Source: CAVURS01 sp963795385 (GTDB lineage: Bacteria > Actinomycetota > Actinomycetes > Actinomycetales > CAVURS01). From it: DNA of 64,000 nucleotides. Positions 21,983 through 30,797 of this stretch are shown here, piece after piece (position 1 is the stretch's first letter; each line of letters opens with the position of its first letter). Below the pieces are notes generated by a model. That model ran no database searches. It was not told where the DNA came from and saw only the letters and a list, made by a program, of their open reading frames with translations. The position numbers and the translations under genes were made by a program. Location: contig CAWCHK010000011.1 of the NCBI GenBank assembly GCA_963795385.1, positions 71,566-135,565 of the forward strand, in the 5' to 3' direction.

Positions 21983-22805
21983 ATGACCTTCCAGCCGCCG
22001 CCGGGCCGCGACGATGTTCGCGGCGTACGTCATCGCCCTGCTCTTCATGCTGCCGTACGCCGAGATGGTGATCACCGCGCTGCGGCCCGCCAACGAGCTG
22101 AGCAGCCCGAACTACCTGCCGCACCACTTCACGCTGTCGAACTTCACGTCGATCTGGAGCACCGGCTTCGGCGGCAACCTGGGCGCGAGCCTCAAGGTGG
22201 CCGGGGGCGCGACGGTGCTGGTGCTGCTCGTCGCCATGCCGGCGGCGTACTACACGGCCCGGCACCGCTTCCTGGGCCGCAGCCTCTTCCTGCTCCTGGT
22301 GCTCTGCACGCAGATGTTCCAGCCCGCCGCGATGCTGGTGGGGATCCAGCGCGAGTTCATCAGCTTCAACCTGCCGAGCCCGATCCTGTCCCTGATCCTG
22401 GTCAACGCCGGCTTCAACCTCGCCTTCGCCGTGTGGCTGCTCAACGGGTACTTCTCCTCGATCCCGACCGAGCTGGAGGAGGCCGCGATGGTCGACGGCA
22501 CCAGCCGGTTCGGCGCGCTGGTCCGGATCACGCTGCCGCTGGCCCTGCCCGGGATCGTGACCGCGCTGATCTTCACCTTCATCGGCGCGTGGAACGAGTT
22601 CCTGGTCGCGCTGACCCTCACCCTCGGCACACCGCACGGGCAGCAACCGCTGACGGTCGGGATCAACAGCTACATCGGTCAGTACTCGATCGACTGGGGG
22701 CACCTGTTCGCCGGCGCGGTGATCGCGACGGTCCCGGTGATCATCCTGTTTGCGATGATCGAGGGCCGCGTGGTCAGCGGTCTGACCGCCGGCTCGATCA
22801 AGTAG
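21983..22805 (+). CDS. Carbohydrate ABC transporter permease, MalG type (frameshift near start)
   Basis: The sequence from MFAAYVIALLFMLPYAEMVI (ATG 22014) to GLTAGSIK is one intact reading frame of 263 residues with the EAA loop ELEEAAMVDGTSRFGALVRI. The expected start is ATG 21983 (TFQPPPGR), 1 nt after the previous stop, but this is out of frame with the rest; a one-base change between about 22000 and 22012 joins them. Using ATG 22014 would remove only the cytoplasmic N-terminus. It forms the heterodimer with the MalF-type permease just upstream. About 22 nt separate its stop from the ROK kinase. Confidence 0.88.
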
Positions 22806-22827
22806 CCACCACCCAGGAGGGGGCCCG

Positions 22828-23790
22828 ATGAGCTCCGTCGTCGCGGTCGACGTGGGTGGCACGACGATCAAGGGCGCCGTGGTCTCCGCGGCGGGAGAGA
22901 TGCTGCGGCCCAGCGAGACCGAGACACCGGTGGCGTCCGGGCCCGACGAGGTCGTCCGAGCCGTCCGCGCGTTCACCCGCAGCCTCGTCGATGCGGCCGG
23001 CTCGGCGGGGACGGGCGCCCCGGGGGAGGTCGCCGCCGTCGGGGTCGTGGTCCCGGGATCGGTCGACGCAGCCAACGGCGTTGCGCGGTTCGCCGCCAAC
23101 ATCGGCTGGCGGGACGTGCCCCTGCGCAGCCTGGTCTCCGACGACACGGGGCTCCCGGCCGTCCTGGACCACGACGTCCGCGCCGCAGGCCTCGCCGAGG
23201 CCACGCTGGGCTCGACCGGTGGTGTCGGCGACGCGCTCTTGGTGGTCATCGGGACGGGGATCGCCGGCCACCTGACCGTTGCGGGACAACCGGTCTCGGG
23301 ATCCACCGGCGTTGCCGGCGAGATCGGGCACGTCCCGGTCTGGCCCGACGGTGAACCCTGCCCGTGCGGGCAACGAGGCTGCCTCGAGCGCTACGCCTCC
23401 GCGAGCGGCATCAGCCGGCGCTATCTCGACCGCACCGGGCGGACGGCCGGCGCCGACGAGATCCTGCTCCTGCGGCCGGATGACGTTGTGGCCGAACAGG
23501 TCTGGCGAGAGGCGATCGAGGCCCTGGCGGTCGCGCTGGCGTCGTACACGATGCTGCTCGACCCGGAGGTGGTCGTGATCGGCGGCGGCCTGTCGCGGGC
23601 CGGCACCCAGCTGCTCGAACCCCTCAGGGCCGCGCTGAGCGAGCGGGTGGGCTGGCGGCCGTGCCCGCGGCTGGAGCTCTCCACGCTGGGCGCCCGGGCC
23701 GGCCTCCTCGGCGCGGCCATCCTCGCGGCCGGGGCCGCGGGCATCGACGTCGCCCCTTGGCGTGGCACTCGACCCTCCGGGACGGGCTAG
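22828..23790 (+). CDS. ROK-family sugar kinase (N-acetylhexosamine kinase or glucokinase)
   Basis: The 320-residue kinase opens with VVAVDVGGTTIKGAVV, the ATP phosphate loop, and has LDHDVRAAGLAEA with catalytic Asp116. The ROK zinc site is complete: His168 in EIGHVPV plus the CPCGQRGCLE cluster (Cys178, Cys180, Cys185). ATG 22828 follows AGGAGGGG. As the last gene of the DasR-linked import operon it would phosphorylate the imported sugar at C6, feeding the deacetylase, SIS protein, PfkB kinase and aldolase. N-acetylglucosamine, N-acetylgalactosamine, N-acetylmannosamine and glucose kinases share these motifs, so specificity is open. Confidence 0.9.
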   Translation: MSSVVAVDVGGTTIKGAVVSAAGEMLRPSETETPVASGPDEVVRAVRAFTRSLVDAAGSAGTGAPGEVAAVGVVVPGSVDAANGVARFAANIGWRDVPLRSLVSDDTGLPAVLDHDVRAAGLAEATLGSTGGVGDALLVVIGTGIAGHLTVAGQPVSGSTGVAGEIGHVPVWPDGEPCPCGQRGCLERYASASGISRRYLDRTGRTAGADEILLLRPDDVVAEQVWREAIEALAVALASYTMLLDPEVVVIGGGLSRAGTQLLEPLRAALSERVGWRPCPRLELSTLGARAGLLGAAILAAGAAGIDVAPWRGTRPSGTG

Positions 23791-23799
23791 GTTCGGTCG

Positions 23800-24576
23800 A
23801 TGAGCTTCGACGTCGCCGCGGACGCCTACGGGCGTTTCATGGGCCGGTACTCCGAGCCGCTCGCGCAACAGTTCGCGGAGCTGGCCGGCCTGGCGGCGGG
23901 GCAACAGGCGCTGGACGTCGGCTGCGGGCCGGGGGCGCTCAGTGCGGTGCTGGCCGACCGGCTCGGGGCGTCCTCCGTCACGGCGGTCGACCCGTCCGGG
24001 TCGTTCGTCGAGGCGGCTCGGGCCCGGCTGCCGGGCGTCGACGTCCGTCAGGGCTCGGCCGAGTCGCTGCCGTTCGGCGACGACACGTTCGACGTCGCCC
24101 TCGCCCAGCTGGTCGTCCACTTCATGACCGATCCGGTCGGCGGGATCGCGGAGATGGCCCGGGTCACCAGGCCGGACGGCCTGGTCGCCGCGTGCGTGTG
24201 GAACCACGCCGATGACCGTGGCCCGATCTCGGACTTCTGGCGGGCCGTTCACTCGCTCGACCCCGAGGCCGCGGGCGAGTCCCAGCTCGCCGGCGCGCGC
24301 GAGGGCCACCTGGTGGAGCTGTTCGAGCGCAGCGGGCTGACGGACGTCGAGTCGTCGATCCTGACCGTCCGGGTCGGCTACGGGTCGTTCGAGGAGTGGT
24401 GGGAGCCCTACACCGCCGGGGTCGGACCGGCCGGAGCGTACGTCGCCCAGCTCGACCCGCAGCGGCGCGCGGAGCTCCGCGAGCGTTGCGCCGACCTGTT
24501 GCCGCCGGCGCCGTTCGAGATCACCGCCCGCGCGTGGGTCGCGCTCGGCCGGGTGCCGTCGCGCGCCCGCGACTAG
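23800..24576 (+). CDS. Class I SAM-dependent methyltransferase
   Basis: A 258-residue cytosolic methyltransferase. LDVGCGPGALSAVLADRLG is motif I for S-adenosylmethionine, VTAVDPSGSFVEAARARL is motif II, and LPFGDDTFDVALAQLVVHFM is motif III of the Methyltransf_11 type. ATG 23800 (MSFDVAADAYGRFMGRYSE) gives the usual N-terminal helix. It begins 9 nt after the ROK kinase stop but shares no clear pathway with it. The acceptor is unknown; the family includes ubiquinone-type and small-molecule methyltransferases. Confidence 0.9.
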   Translation: MSFDVAADAYGRFMGRYSEPLAQQFAELAGLAAGQQALDVGCGPGALSAVLADRLGASSVTAVDPSGSFVEAARARLPGVDVRQGSAESLPFGDDTFDVALAQLVVHFMTDPVGGIAEMARVTRPDGLVAACVWNHADDRGPISDFWRAVHSLDPEAAGESQLAGAREGHLVELFERSGLTDVESSILTVRVGYGSFEEWWEPYTAGVGPAGAYVAQLDPQRRAELRERCADLLPPAPFEITARAWVALGRVPSRARD

Positions 24577-24587
24577 GCTCGCCGGTC

Positions 24588-24920
24588 ATGGCGTACGACG
24601 AGGAGCTGGCGGACCGGCTGCGCGAGCTGCTGCACGGCGAGCCGGGCCTGACGGAGAAGCGCATGTTCGGCGGGCTGGCCTTCCTGATCAACGGGCACAT
24701 GGCCGTGAGCGCGAGCAGCCAGGGCGGCCTGCTGCTGCGGGTCGCTCCCGACGACACCGACGCGCTCGTGCACCCTCCACACGTCCAGCGGTTCGCCATG
24801 CGGGGCCGGGAGATGGACGGGTGGCTGCGGGTCGACCCGGCGGCGGTCGACACCGATGACGCCCTGCGCGGCTGGGTGGACCACGGGGTCGCGCTGGCCC
24901 GGGCCCTGCCGCCCAAGTGA
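24588..24920 (+). CDS. TfoX N-terminal domain family protein
   Basis: A small 110-residue protein matching the TfoX_N domain: GLTEKRMFGGLAFLINGHMAV then LLLRVAPDD and MRGREMDGWLRV. ATG 24588 is the start giving the standard domain length; in-frame codons upstream lie in the methyltransferase gene. Stand-alone members are common in actinobacteria, and their function is not known despite the name from the competence regulator. It ends about 60 bp before the DNA glycosylase. Confidence 0.85.
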   Translation: MAYDEELADRLRELLHGEPGLTEKRMFGGLAFLINGHMAVSASSQGGLLLRVAPDDTDALVHPPHVQRFAMRGREMDGWLRVDPAAVDTDDALRGWVDHGVALARALPPK

Positions 24921-24983
24921 CGGTGACGGCCGGCCGCGTCGACCTGCGGGCAGCGCACGGCCTGCGTGCCAACGGCTCACCGC

Positions 24984-25802
24984 GTGCCTGAGCTGCCCGA
25001 GGTCGAGTCCGCCCGCACCGTCATCGAGCGGGCCGCGCTGGGGCGACGGATCGTGGCCGTCGACGACTCGGACACCTACGAGTGCCGTCCGCACCAGCCC
25101 GGCGACATCCGGCGCGCGCTGGTCGGCCGCCGGCTCACGGCGGCGAACCGTCGCGGCAAGAGCATGTGGTGTGACACGTCCGGGGTGGGCCGGTCGCGCA
25201 CGCCGGGCCCGGCTCTCGGCATCCATCTCGGCATGTCGGGCAAGATCGTGATCGCGAACCCCAGCGGTGAGGAGATCGACGGCGGGGACTACTGGGAGCG
25301 CGGCCGCACCTCCGGCGACTACCGCTACGGCCGCTTCTCGCTGTCCTTCGCGGACGGTGGGACGTTGATCCTCGTCGACCCGCGCCGGCTGGGCCGGGTG
25401 CGGCTCGACCCGGCCATCGACCTCCTGGGCCCGGATGCGCGCGACCTCACGCTCCGGGAGTTCCGGTCGGCGCTCGCGGGCGGCACAGCCCCGGTCAAGG
25501 CGCGGCTGCTCGACCAGACGGCCATCGCCGGCATCGGCAACCTGCTCGCCGACCAGATCCTGTGGCTGGCCCGGATCAACCCGGCCCGGTCGGTCAAGGA
25601 TCTGGACGATCGTGAGGTGGAGCGGCTGCACCGGGCCACCCGGCGCGCCATCGACCGTGCACTGGCCGGCGGCGGCGTGCATACCCTGTCGCTCATGGAC
25701 TTTCGCCGCCCGGGCGCCGAGTGCCCGCGCGACGGCGCGCCCATGCTGCGAGGCACGGTCGGCGGCCGTACGACGTGGTGGTGCTCGCGTGAGCAGGCCT
25801 GA
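24984..25802 (+). CDS. Formamidopyrimidine-DNA glycosylase / endonuclease VIII family
   Basis: GTG 24984 gives (M)PELPEVESARTVIERA; the family needs Pro as residue 2 because its amino group is the nucleophile after Met removal, so this start is preferred over the in-frame codon at 24966. Glu3 and Lys59 (RRGKSM) are present. The helix-two-turn-helix shows in QTAIAGIGNLLADQILW. The C-terminal zinc finger is incomplete: CPRDG and WWCSREQA keep one Cys of each pair, though the neighbouring GGRTT is retained. The enzyme removes oxidised bases and nicks abasic DNA. Length (272 residues) is normal. Whether it binds zinc is the open question. Confidence 0.9.
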   Translation: MPELPEVESARTVIERAALGRRIVAVDDSDTYECRPHQPGDIRRALVGRRLTAANRRGKSMWCDTSGVGRSRTPGPALGIHLGMSGKIVIANPSGEEIDGGDYWERGRTSGDYRYGRFSLSFADGGTLILVDPRRLGRVRLDPAIDLLGPDARDLTLREFRSALAGGTAPVKARLLDQTAIAGIGNLLADQILWLARINPARSVKDLDDREVERLHRATRRAIDRALAGGGVHTLSLMDFRRPGAECPRDGAPMLRGTVGGRTTWWCSREQA

Positions 25803-25837
25803 CGGCGACCGCAGGTGAGGAACGCCGAGCCCCTGTG

Positions 25838-26848
25838 TCAGCCGCTGCGCTCGTGGCTCCACTCCTCCGACTGGGTCAGCCAGAAGAGGTAGGCCAACGC
25901 CGGTACGACGAGGACCGTGGCCAGGCCGACGACCGCCAGCAGCCCGGCCAGGGTCGCCCGGGGGCCGGCTGCCTCCTGGATCCGGAGCTGGTCGGTCAGC
26001 ACCCACGGGTACTGCGCGACCCCCCATCCGGCGACGACGGTCGCGACGGCGGCCACGGCCGTGAGCCTCGCCAGCCGGTAGCTCCGACGGGCGAGCAGCC
26101 AGAGCGTCGCGAGGCCGGCCAGCGCGGAGAGCAGGACGAGGGGCAGCGCCCTCGTGGTGAGCTCACCGCTCAGCGTCGGGGCGTCCTGGTGGATCGGCAC
26201 CAGCGCCACCAGGACGACGCCGCCGGTGACCGCGCCGAGGATCAGGCTCCGGATCCGCAGCTGCTCGGCCAGGGCGTGGTCGGCCGATCGCTCGGCGTCA
26301 GCGGTGAGGAACACACCGGCGAGGAAGCTGCAGGTCGCGACTGCGACGACGCCGCCGAAGACCGAGGTCGGGTTGAGCCAGGAGCTCCACAGGTCGCCGT
26401 ACCCCGCCCGTGGCACCCGTCCCGAAGCCACAGCGCCGGCCGCGCAGCCGAGGAAGAACGGTGTGATCAAGGACGACCCGGCGAACACCGCACCGAACAG
26501 CCGCGCCTGCGCGAGGGTCGCGGCGTACTTGCGGAAGGCGAAGCTGGCGCCGCGCAGGACGATGCCGACCAGGGCCAGGGCCAGCGGGACGAACAAGGTC
26601 GTCATGGCCGCGGCGAACGCCCGCGGGAAGCCCGTCCACCAGAAGACCAGGAGGTAGATCAGCCAGACGTGGTTGGCCTCCCAGACCGGACCGATGCTGT
26701 GGTCGATCAGGACCCGGAGCCGGCCGCCCCGCCGCGCACCCCCGGCCGTCAGGTCCCAGAAGCCCGAGCCGAAGTCCGCACCGCCGAAGACCGCGTAGAC
26801 GAGGACACCGGCGAACATCGCCACCGCAACGACATCGGCCAGGGACAT
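25838..26848 (-). CDS. cydB: Cytochrome bd ubiquinol oxidase subunit II
   Basis: The 336-residue membrane protein has about eight hydrophobic segments and the CydB landmarks FGGADFGSGFWDLTAGG, GPVWEANHVWLIYLLVFWW near the N-terminus and VAQYPWVL later. ATG 26848 shares one base with the CydA stop (TGATG), so the subunits are coupled. With CydA it forms the oxygen-scavenging quinol oxidase of the cytoplasmic membrane. The CydCD transporter needed for assembly is not in the window. Confidence 0.96.
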   Translation of the reverse strand: MSLADVVAVAMFAGVLVYAVFGGADFGSGFWDLTAGGARRGGRLRVLIDHSIGPVWEANHVWLIYLLVFWWTGFPRAFAAAMTTLFVPLALALVGIVLRGASFAFRKYAATLAQARLFGAVFAGSSLITPFFLGCAAGAVASGRVPRAGYGDLWSSWLNPTSVFGGVVAVATCSFLAGVFLTADAERSADHALAEQLRIRSLILGAVTGGVVLVALVPIHQDAPTLSGELTTRALPLVLLSALAGLATLWLLARRSYRLARLTAVAAVATVVAGWGVAQYPWVLTDQLRIQEAAGPRATLAGLLAVVGLATVLVVPALAYLFWLTQSEEWSHERSG

Positions 26849-28269
26849 CAGCTGCCGTCCCCACCCGGCCGTCCGGCGCGGGCGGCCTCGTCGACCACCG
26901 CCGCCCCCGGACCGTACGGCGTCGGCAGGTCGACCTCGCCGGCCCGCCAGCGCCGTGCCATCGACCGCAGCACGACGTACGCGCCGACGGTCATCCCCGC
27001 GTAGATGACGACGACTCCGGCCAGGCTCCACCACAGGCCGGGGTTCTGGCTCGCCGCGTCGGTGGTACGCAGCACCTGCCACACCGTCCACGGCTGCCGG
27101 CCCACCTCGGTGGCGACCCAGCCGCACTCCAGCGCGACGACAGCGAGCGGCCCGGCGACGACCGCACACCGCTGGAACCACCTGTGCGGCAACAGGTCCC
27201 GCCCCCTGTACCGGCAGAACCAGAAGCCCACCACGCCGATCGCCAGCAGTGTGCCGATGCCGACCATCGACTGGAACGCGAGGTGCGTGGTGTTCATCGG
27301 CGGCCGGTCCCCCACCGGGATCGTGTCCATGCCCCGCACCGGCTTGGAGAAGGAGTTCTTCGCGATCAGGGACCCGAGCCGCGGGATCGACAGGGCCCAC
27401 CGGACGTGGCCGTCGACGACGATGCCGCCGAAGCGCTCGGGGGACGGCGCCTCGGTCGTCGTCGCCAGCTCGAACGCCGCGAGCTTCGACGGCTGGCGGC
27501 CGCCGACCTGCAGGCCGAGGATGTGACCGATCACCGGCTGCAGCAGGGCGCTGACCGTGGCGAAGGCGAACGGGACCGTGAAGCCGAGGCGGTGATGCTC
27601 GTCCCACCGCCCGCGCAGCATCCCCGCGGCGTACACCGCGGCGACGACGAAGCCGACCAGCATGAACGCTCCGACCCACATGTGCGCGAACTGCAGCCAG
27701 ACGCCGTCGTTGAACATCGCCCGCCATGGGTTGACGTCGGTCACGGCGCCGTCGACGATGCGGAAGCCGGCCGGCTCGTTCATCCAGGCGTTGACGCTCA
27801 CGACACAGAAGCTGCCGAAGACGCCGGCCGCGGCCATCGGCAGCAGCATCGCCAGGTGCCGCCGCGGTGGCATCCGGTCCCACCCGTAGAGGTAGATGCC
27901 GAGGAAGATCGCCTCGACGAAGAACGACATCCCCTCGAACGCGAACGGCAGCCCGAGCACGTCACCGAACCGGCCCATCAGGCCCGGCCACAGCAGTCCC
28001 ATCTCGAAGCTCAGGACCGTGCCCGACACCGCGCCGATCGCGAAGAGCACCGCGGAGACCTTGGCCCAGCGGCGGGCCAGGCCCAGCGCGACGTCGTCAC
28101 CCCGCACGATGCCTCGGCGGTGGACGACGAAGATCATCGTGGGGAACGCGACCCCGAAGCACGCCAGCACGATGTGCCAGCCCAGCGAGAGCGCCATCTG
28201 CTCGCGCGCGGGCAGCAGTCCCGGCGGCACCGGTGCGGTTGCCGCCGTCAGCAGGCCGGCCGCCGTCAT
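26848..28269 (-). CDS. cydA: Cytochrome bd ubiquinol oxidase subunit I
   Basis: The 473-residue membrane protein carries the heme ligands expected for CydA: His32 (SLGWHIVLACFG), His196 (FAHMWVGAF) and Met335 (FQSMVGIGT), with acidic Glu112 and Glu119 in the third helix and the GRQPW motif at 390-394. The quinol-binding Q-loop is of the short type. ATG 28269 is preferred because the first helix then starts at the usual distance; the longer in-frame extension runs into the next gene. It is the first gene of cydAB. Confidence 0.96.
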   Translation of the reverse strand: MTAAGLLTAATAPVPPGLLPAREQMALSLGWHIVLACFGVAFPTMIFVVHRRGIVRGDDVALGLARRWAKVSAVLFAIGAVSGTVLSFEMGLLWPGLMGRFGDVLGLPFAFEGMSFFVEAIFLGIYLYGWDRMPPRRHLAMLLPMAAAGVFGSFCVVSVNAWMNEPAGFRIVDGAVTDVNPWRAMFNDGVWLQFAHMWVGAFMLVGFVVAAVYAAGMLRGRWDEHHRLGFTVPFAFATVSALLQPVIGHILGLQVGGRQPSKLAAFELATTTEAPSPERFGGIVVDGHVRWALSIPRLGSLIAKNSFSKPVRGMDTIPVGDRPPMNTTHLAFQSMVGIGTLLAIGVVGFWFCRYRGRDLLPHRWFQRCAVVAGPLAVVALECGWVATEVGRQPWTVWQVLRTTDAASQNPGLWWSLAGVVVIYAGMTVGAYVVLRSMARRWRAGEVDLPTPYGPGAAVVDEAARAGRPGGDGS

Positions 28270-28276
28270 CGCCGGC

Positions 28277-28684
28277 TCAGCCCGCCGGCGGGACGAGGCC
28301 CGCGCCCTCGGCGTAGGACCGGGCGAGGCCGGCGGGGGCACAGTCGAGCCACCCGTCCACGATCAGCTCGCGGACGGCCCGCTTGCCGGCCTGGCGCAGC
28401 TCGACCAGCACCGCCGGATAGTTGTCGAAGTGCTCGATGGTGAAGACGCCCTTGAGCCCCTGCGCGAGAACGGCTTCCTTCTCCCCCAGGTCGCTGACGT
28501 GCACGGCGAGGATCTCGCCCCGGGCCGGTGCCACGCCGCCGAACCGCTTGAGGTCGGCCTTGCTGAACGGCCGCTCCCAGGCGAAGGTCTTGCCGTTCAC
28601 GGCCCAGGTACGGGTGCCCCAGCGGGTCCCCTCGACCACCTCCGGCAGGGCCAGGGCCATGGCTGCGGCGTCGTCCAGCGTCAT
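28277..28684 (-). CDS. MmcQ/YjbR family DNA-binding-type protein
   Basis: A small soluble protein of about 135 residues with the YjbR pattern: ALALPEVVEGTRWGTRTWAV, KTFAWERPF, then FTIEHFDNYPAVLVEL and a C-terminal DGWLDCAPAGLARSY. ATG 28684 is preferred to a GTG four codons upstream. The family has a DNA-binding-like fold, but its function is largely unknown. It ends 7 bases before the cydA start and could be co-transcribed with cydAB. Confidence 0.85.
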   Translation of the reverse strand: MTLDDAAAMALALPEVVEGTRWGTRTWAVNGKTFAWERPFSKADLKRFGGVAPARGEILAVHVSDLGEKEAVLAQGLKGVFTIEHFDNYPAVLVELRQAGKRAVRELIVDGWLDCAPAGLARSYAEGAGLVPPAG

Positions 28685-28761
28685 CACCAGACCCACGCTA
28701 GCCGGGCCGTGAGCCGCAGCTGGAGGTCGCCCGGCCGGGCGCGCGCTCGACTCGATGGGGG

Positions 28762-30145
28762 TCAGGCGCCCGCCGCGGGGGCGTGGATCAGCTTGCGGTT
28801 GACGAACTCGTCGATGCCGTAGGGGCCGAGCTCGCGTCCGACGCCGGAGCGCTTGGTGCCACCGAACGGCAGCTCGGGCCCGCCACCCTCGGGCGCGTTG
28901 ATCCAGACCATCCCGGTGTCGAGCCGGTCGGCGACGTCGAGCGCGACCGCCGGGTCCGAGTGGTAGACGACCCCACCGAGCCCGTACGGCGTGTCGTTGG
29001 CCAGGGTGACGGCCTCGTCCACGTCGCTGACGCGGTAGACGACAGCGACCGGTCCGAACAGCTCCTCGCGGTAGGCCCGCATGTCCGGCGTGACACCGGT
29101 GAGGACGGTCGCCTCGACGAAGGCCCCAGGACCCTCCACCCGGCGCCCACCCGTGTGGACCTTGGCGCCCTTGCCGACCGCGTCGTCGACCTGAGCCATC
29201 AGGCCGGCGGCAGCGGCCTCGGACGAGAGCGGGCCGTATTTCGTCGACGCGTCGGTCGGGTCACCCGTCGTCCAGGCGGCCATCGACGCGGTGAACTCCT
29301 CGACGAACTCGTCGTAGAGCCGGTCGGCGACGATGAACCGCTTGGCGGCGTTGCAGGCCTGCCCGGCGTTCTCCATCCGGGCCTCGGCCGCGTCCTTGGC
29401 GACGCGCGGCGACGTCCGCCGTGTCCAGGACGATGAACGCGTCGGAGCCGCCGAGCTCGAGGACGACCTTCTTCAGGTTCGCCCCGGCGATGGACGCGAC
29501 GGCGGTACCGGCCCGCTCGCTGCCGGTGACCGAGACCCCGGCCACCCGGGGGTCGGCGATCATCGAGGCCACCTGCTCGTTCGTCGCGAACAGGTTGATG
29601 TACGCGTCGGTCGTGAGCCCCGCGTCGCGGAACACCTGCTCCGTCGCGAGCGCCGACTCGGGGCACTGGGGTGCGTGCTTGAGCAGGATCGTGTTGCCCA
29701 CCATCAGGTTCGGGCCGGCGAACCGGGCGACCTGGTAGTACGGGTAGTTCCACGGCATGATCCCGAGCAGCGGGCCGATCGGGGCCTTGCGGATGAGCGC
29801 CGTGCCGTCGGAGGCGGAGTCGAGCCGCTCGTCCGCCAGCAGGGCCGGCCCCTGGTCGGCGTAGTAGCGGTAGATGTCCGCGACGTACTCGATCTCGCCG
29901 ACGGCCTCGGCCGTCGTCTTGCCCATCTCGCGGGTGATGAGCAGCGCGAGCGCGTCGACCCGCGCGAGGTAGAGGTCGGCCACCCGGTGCAGGACCGCGG
30001 CGCGTTCGGCGACCGACGTCCGGCCCAGCTCGCGGTACGCCGCATGGCTGCGCTCCAGGGCGGATCCGATCTCGGCCTCCGTCGCCGTCTCGAACTCGCT
30101 CTCGAGGACACCGGTGGCTGGGTTGACGACGCGATAGTCACTCAC
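28762..30145 (-). pseudogene. Aldehyde dehydrogenase, succinate-semialdehyde type (one frameshift)
   Basis: GTG 30145 starts SDYRVVNPATGVLESEFE. The enzyme has GIMPWNYPYYQVARF for NAD(P) binding, VSVTGSERAGTAVA, the catalytic base region VVLELGGSDAFIVL, the active-site Cys in ENAGQACNAAKRF, and ELFGPVAVVYRV near the C-terminus. These fit succinate-semialdehyde dehydrogenases of the GabD type (about 460 residues). A single frame change near 29408 separates the N- and C-terminal halves; all catalytic residues are preserved. It oxidises an aldehyde, perhaps from GABA or polyamine breakdown. It is downstream of a RidA gene on the same strand, with 49 bp between. Confidence 0.88.
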
Positions 30146-30194
30146 GAGAGCGCACCCTACGCTGCGCGGTCGGGGGGGGCGGTGCGGTCGCTGG

Positions 30195-30617
30195 TCAGGC
30201 CGGGGGCTCCGAGGCCGGATCGCGTGTGCCGACAACGGCATCGGCCTCGATCTCGACCAGAAGGCCGGGCTCGATCAGCGCCCTGACCTCCACCATCGAC
30301 GACGCCGGCCGGATGTCGGCGAAGAACTCACCGTGGGCCCGTCCGACGGCCTCCCACTGGCTGATGTCGGTCACGAACATGCGGGTGCGCACCACGTCGG
30401 ACAGGTCGGCGCCGGCCTCACGCAGGGCGGCGCCGATCCGGCGGATCGCCTCGCGGGCCTGCTCGGCGATGTCTTCCCCTCCGACCGGGCCCTCGCCGGC
30501 CCGGGCCGCCGTCGTGCCGGCCACCGAGACCCAGTCACCGACGCGCACCGCGCGCGAGTAGCCGACGACCGGCTCCCAGACCGCACCCGAGGACACCAGC
30601 GTCCTGCCTTCGACCAT
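30195..30617 (-). CDS. RidA/YjgF/UK114 family protein
   Basis: A 140-residue protein of the RidA fold: VGYSRAVRVGDWVSVAGTTA at the N-terminus, EQAREAIRRIGAALREAGA, VVRTRMFVTDISQWEAVG, and the C-terminal signature ARPASSMVEVRAL-type sequence (IRPASSMVEVRALIEPGLLVEIEADAV). RidA proteins hydrolyse reactive enamine/imine intermediates. ATG 30617 is the natural start; upstream in-frame sequence is non-coding. It is divergent from the LacI regulator and in line with the aldehyde dehydrogenase. Confidence 0.9.
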   Translation of the reverse strand: MVEGRTLVSSGAVWEPVVGYSRAVRVGDWVSVAGTTAARAGEGPVGGEDIAEQAREAIRRIGAALREAGADLSDVVRTRMFVTDISQWEAVGRAHGEFFADIRPASSMVEVRALIEPGLLVEIEADAVVGTRDPASEPPA

Positions 30618-30732
30618 GGCCGTCCCCGTTCCAGTGCCGCGCCGGCCGCGGGTCGGCCGGCTCCGACCGTACGGGCCGCTGCCCGGGCAACGCATCCCTC
30701 CCGCCACGGCCGCTCTCTCGGTCCTCTACTTG

Positions 30733-30768
30733 ACCGGTAAAGATCCTCGGCGTACTGTACCGGTAAAG
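30733..30768. promoter_or_regulatory. Pair of ACCGGTAAAG boxes upstream of the LacI regulator
   Basis: ACCGGTAAAG occurs at 30733-30742 and 30759-30768, 26 bp apart, in the gap between divergent ridA-like and LacI genes. The centre TACCGGTA of the second copy is palindromic, as expected for a LacI-family half-operator, so autoregulation and control of the divergent operon are plausible. Confidence 0.6.
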
Positions 30769-30797
30769 CACGCACGATCGAGAGGAGGCGACCGAGC

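Noticed and set aside
24966..24983. Earlier start for the DNA glycosylase
   Set aside because: It would move the catalytic proline away from position 2.
25838..27883. Long N-terminal extension of cydB
   Set aside because: The extra part is out of frame within cydA; the CydB start at 26848 fits the family and the TGATG overlap.
28762..30145. Two separate short dehydrogenases
   Set aside because: The halves carry complementary parts of one aldehyde dehydrogenase, joined by a single frame change.
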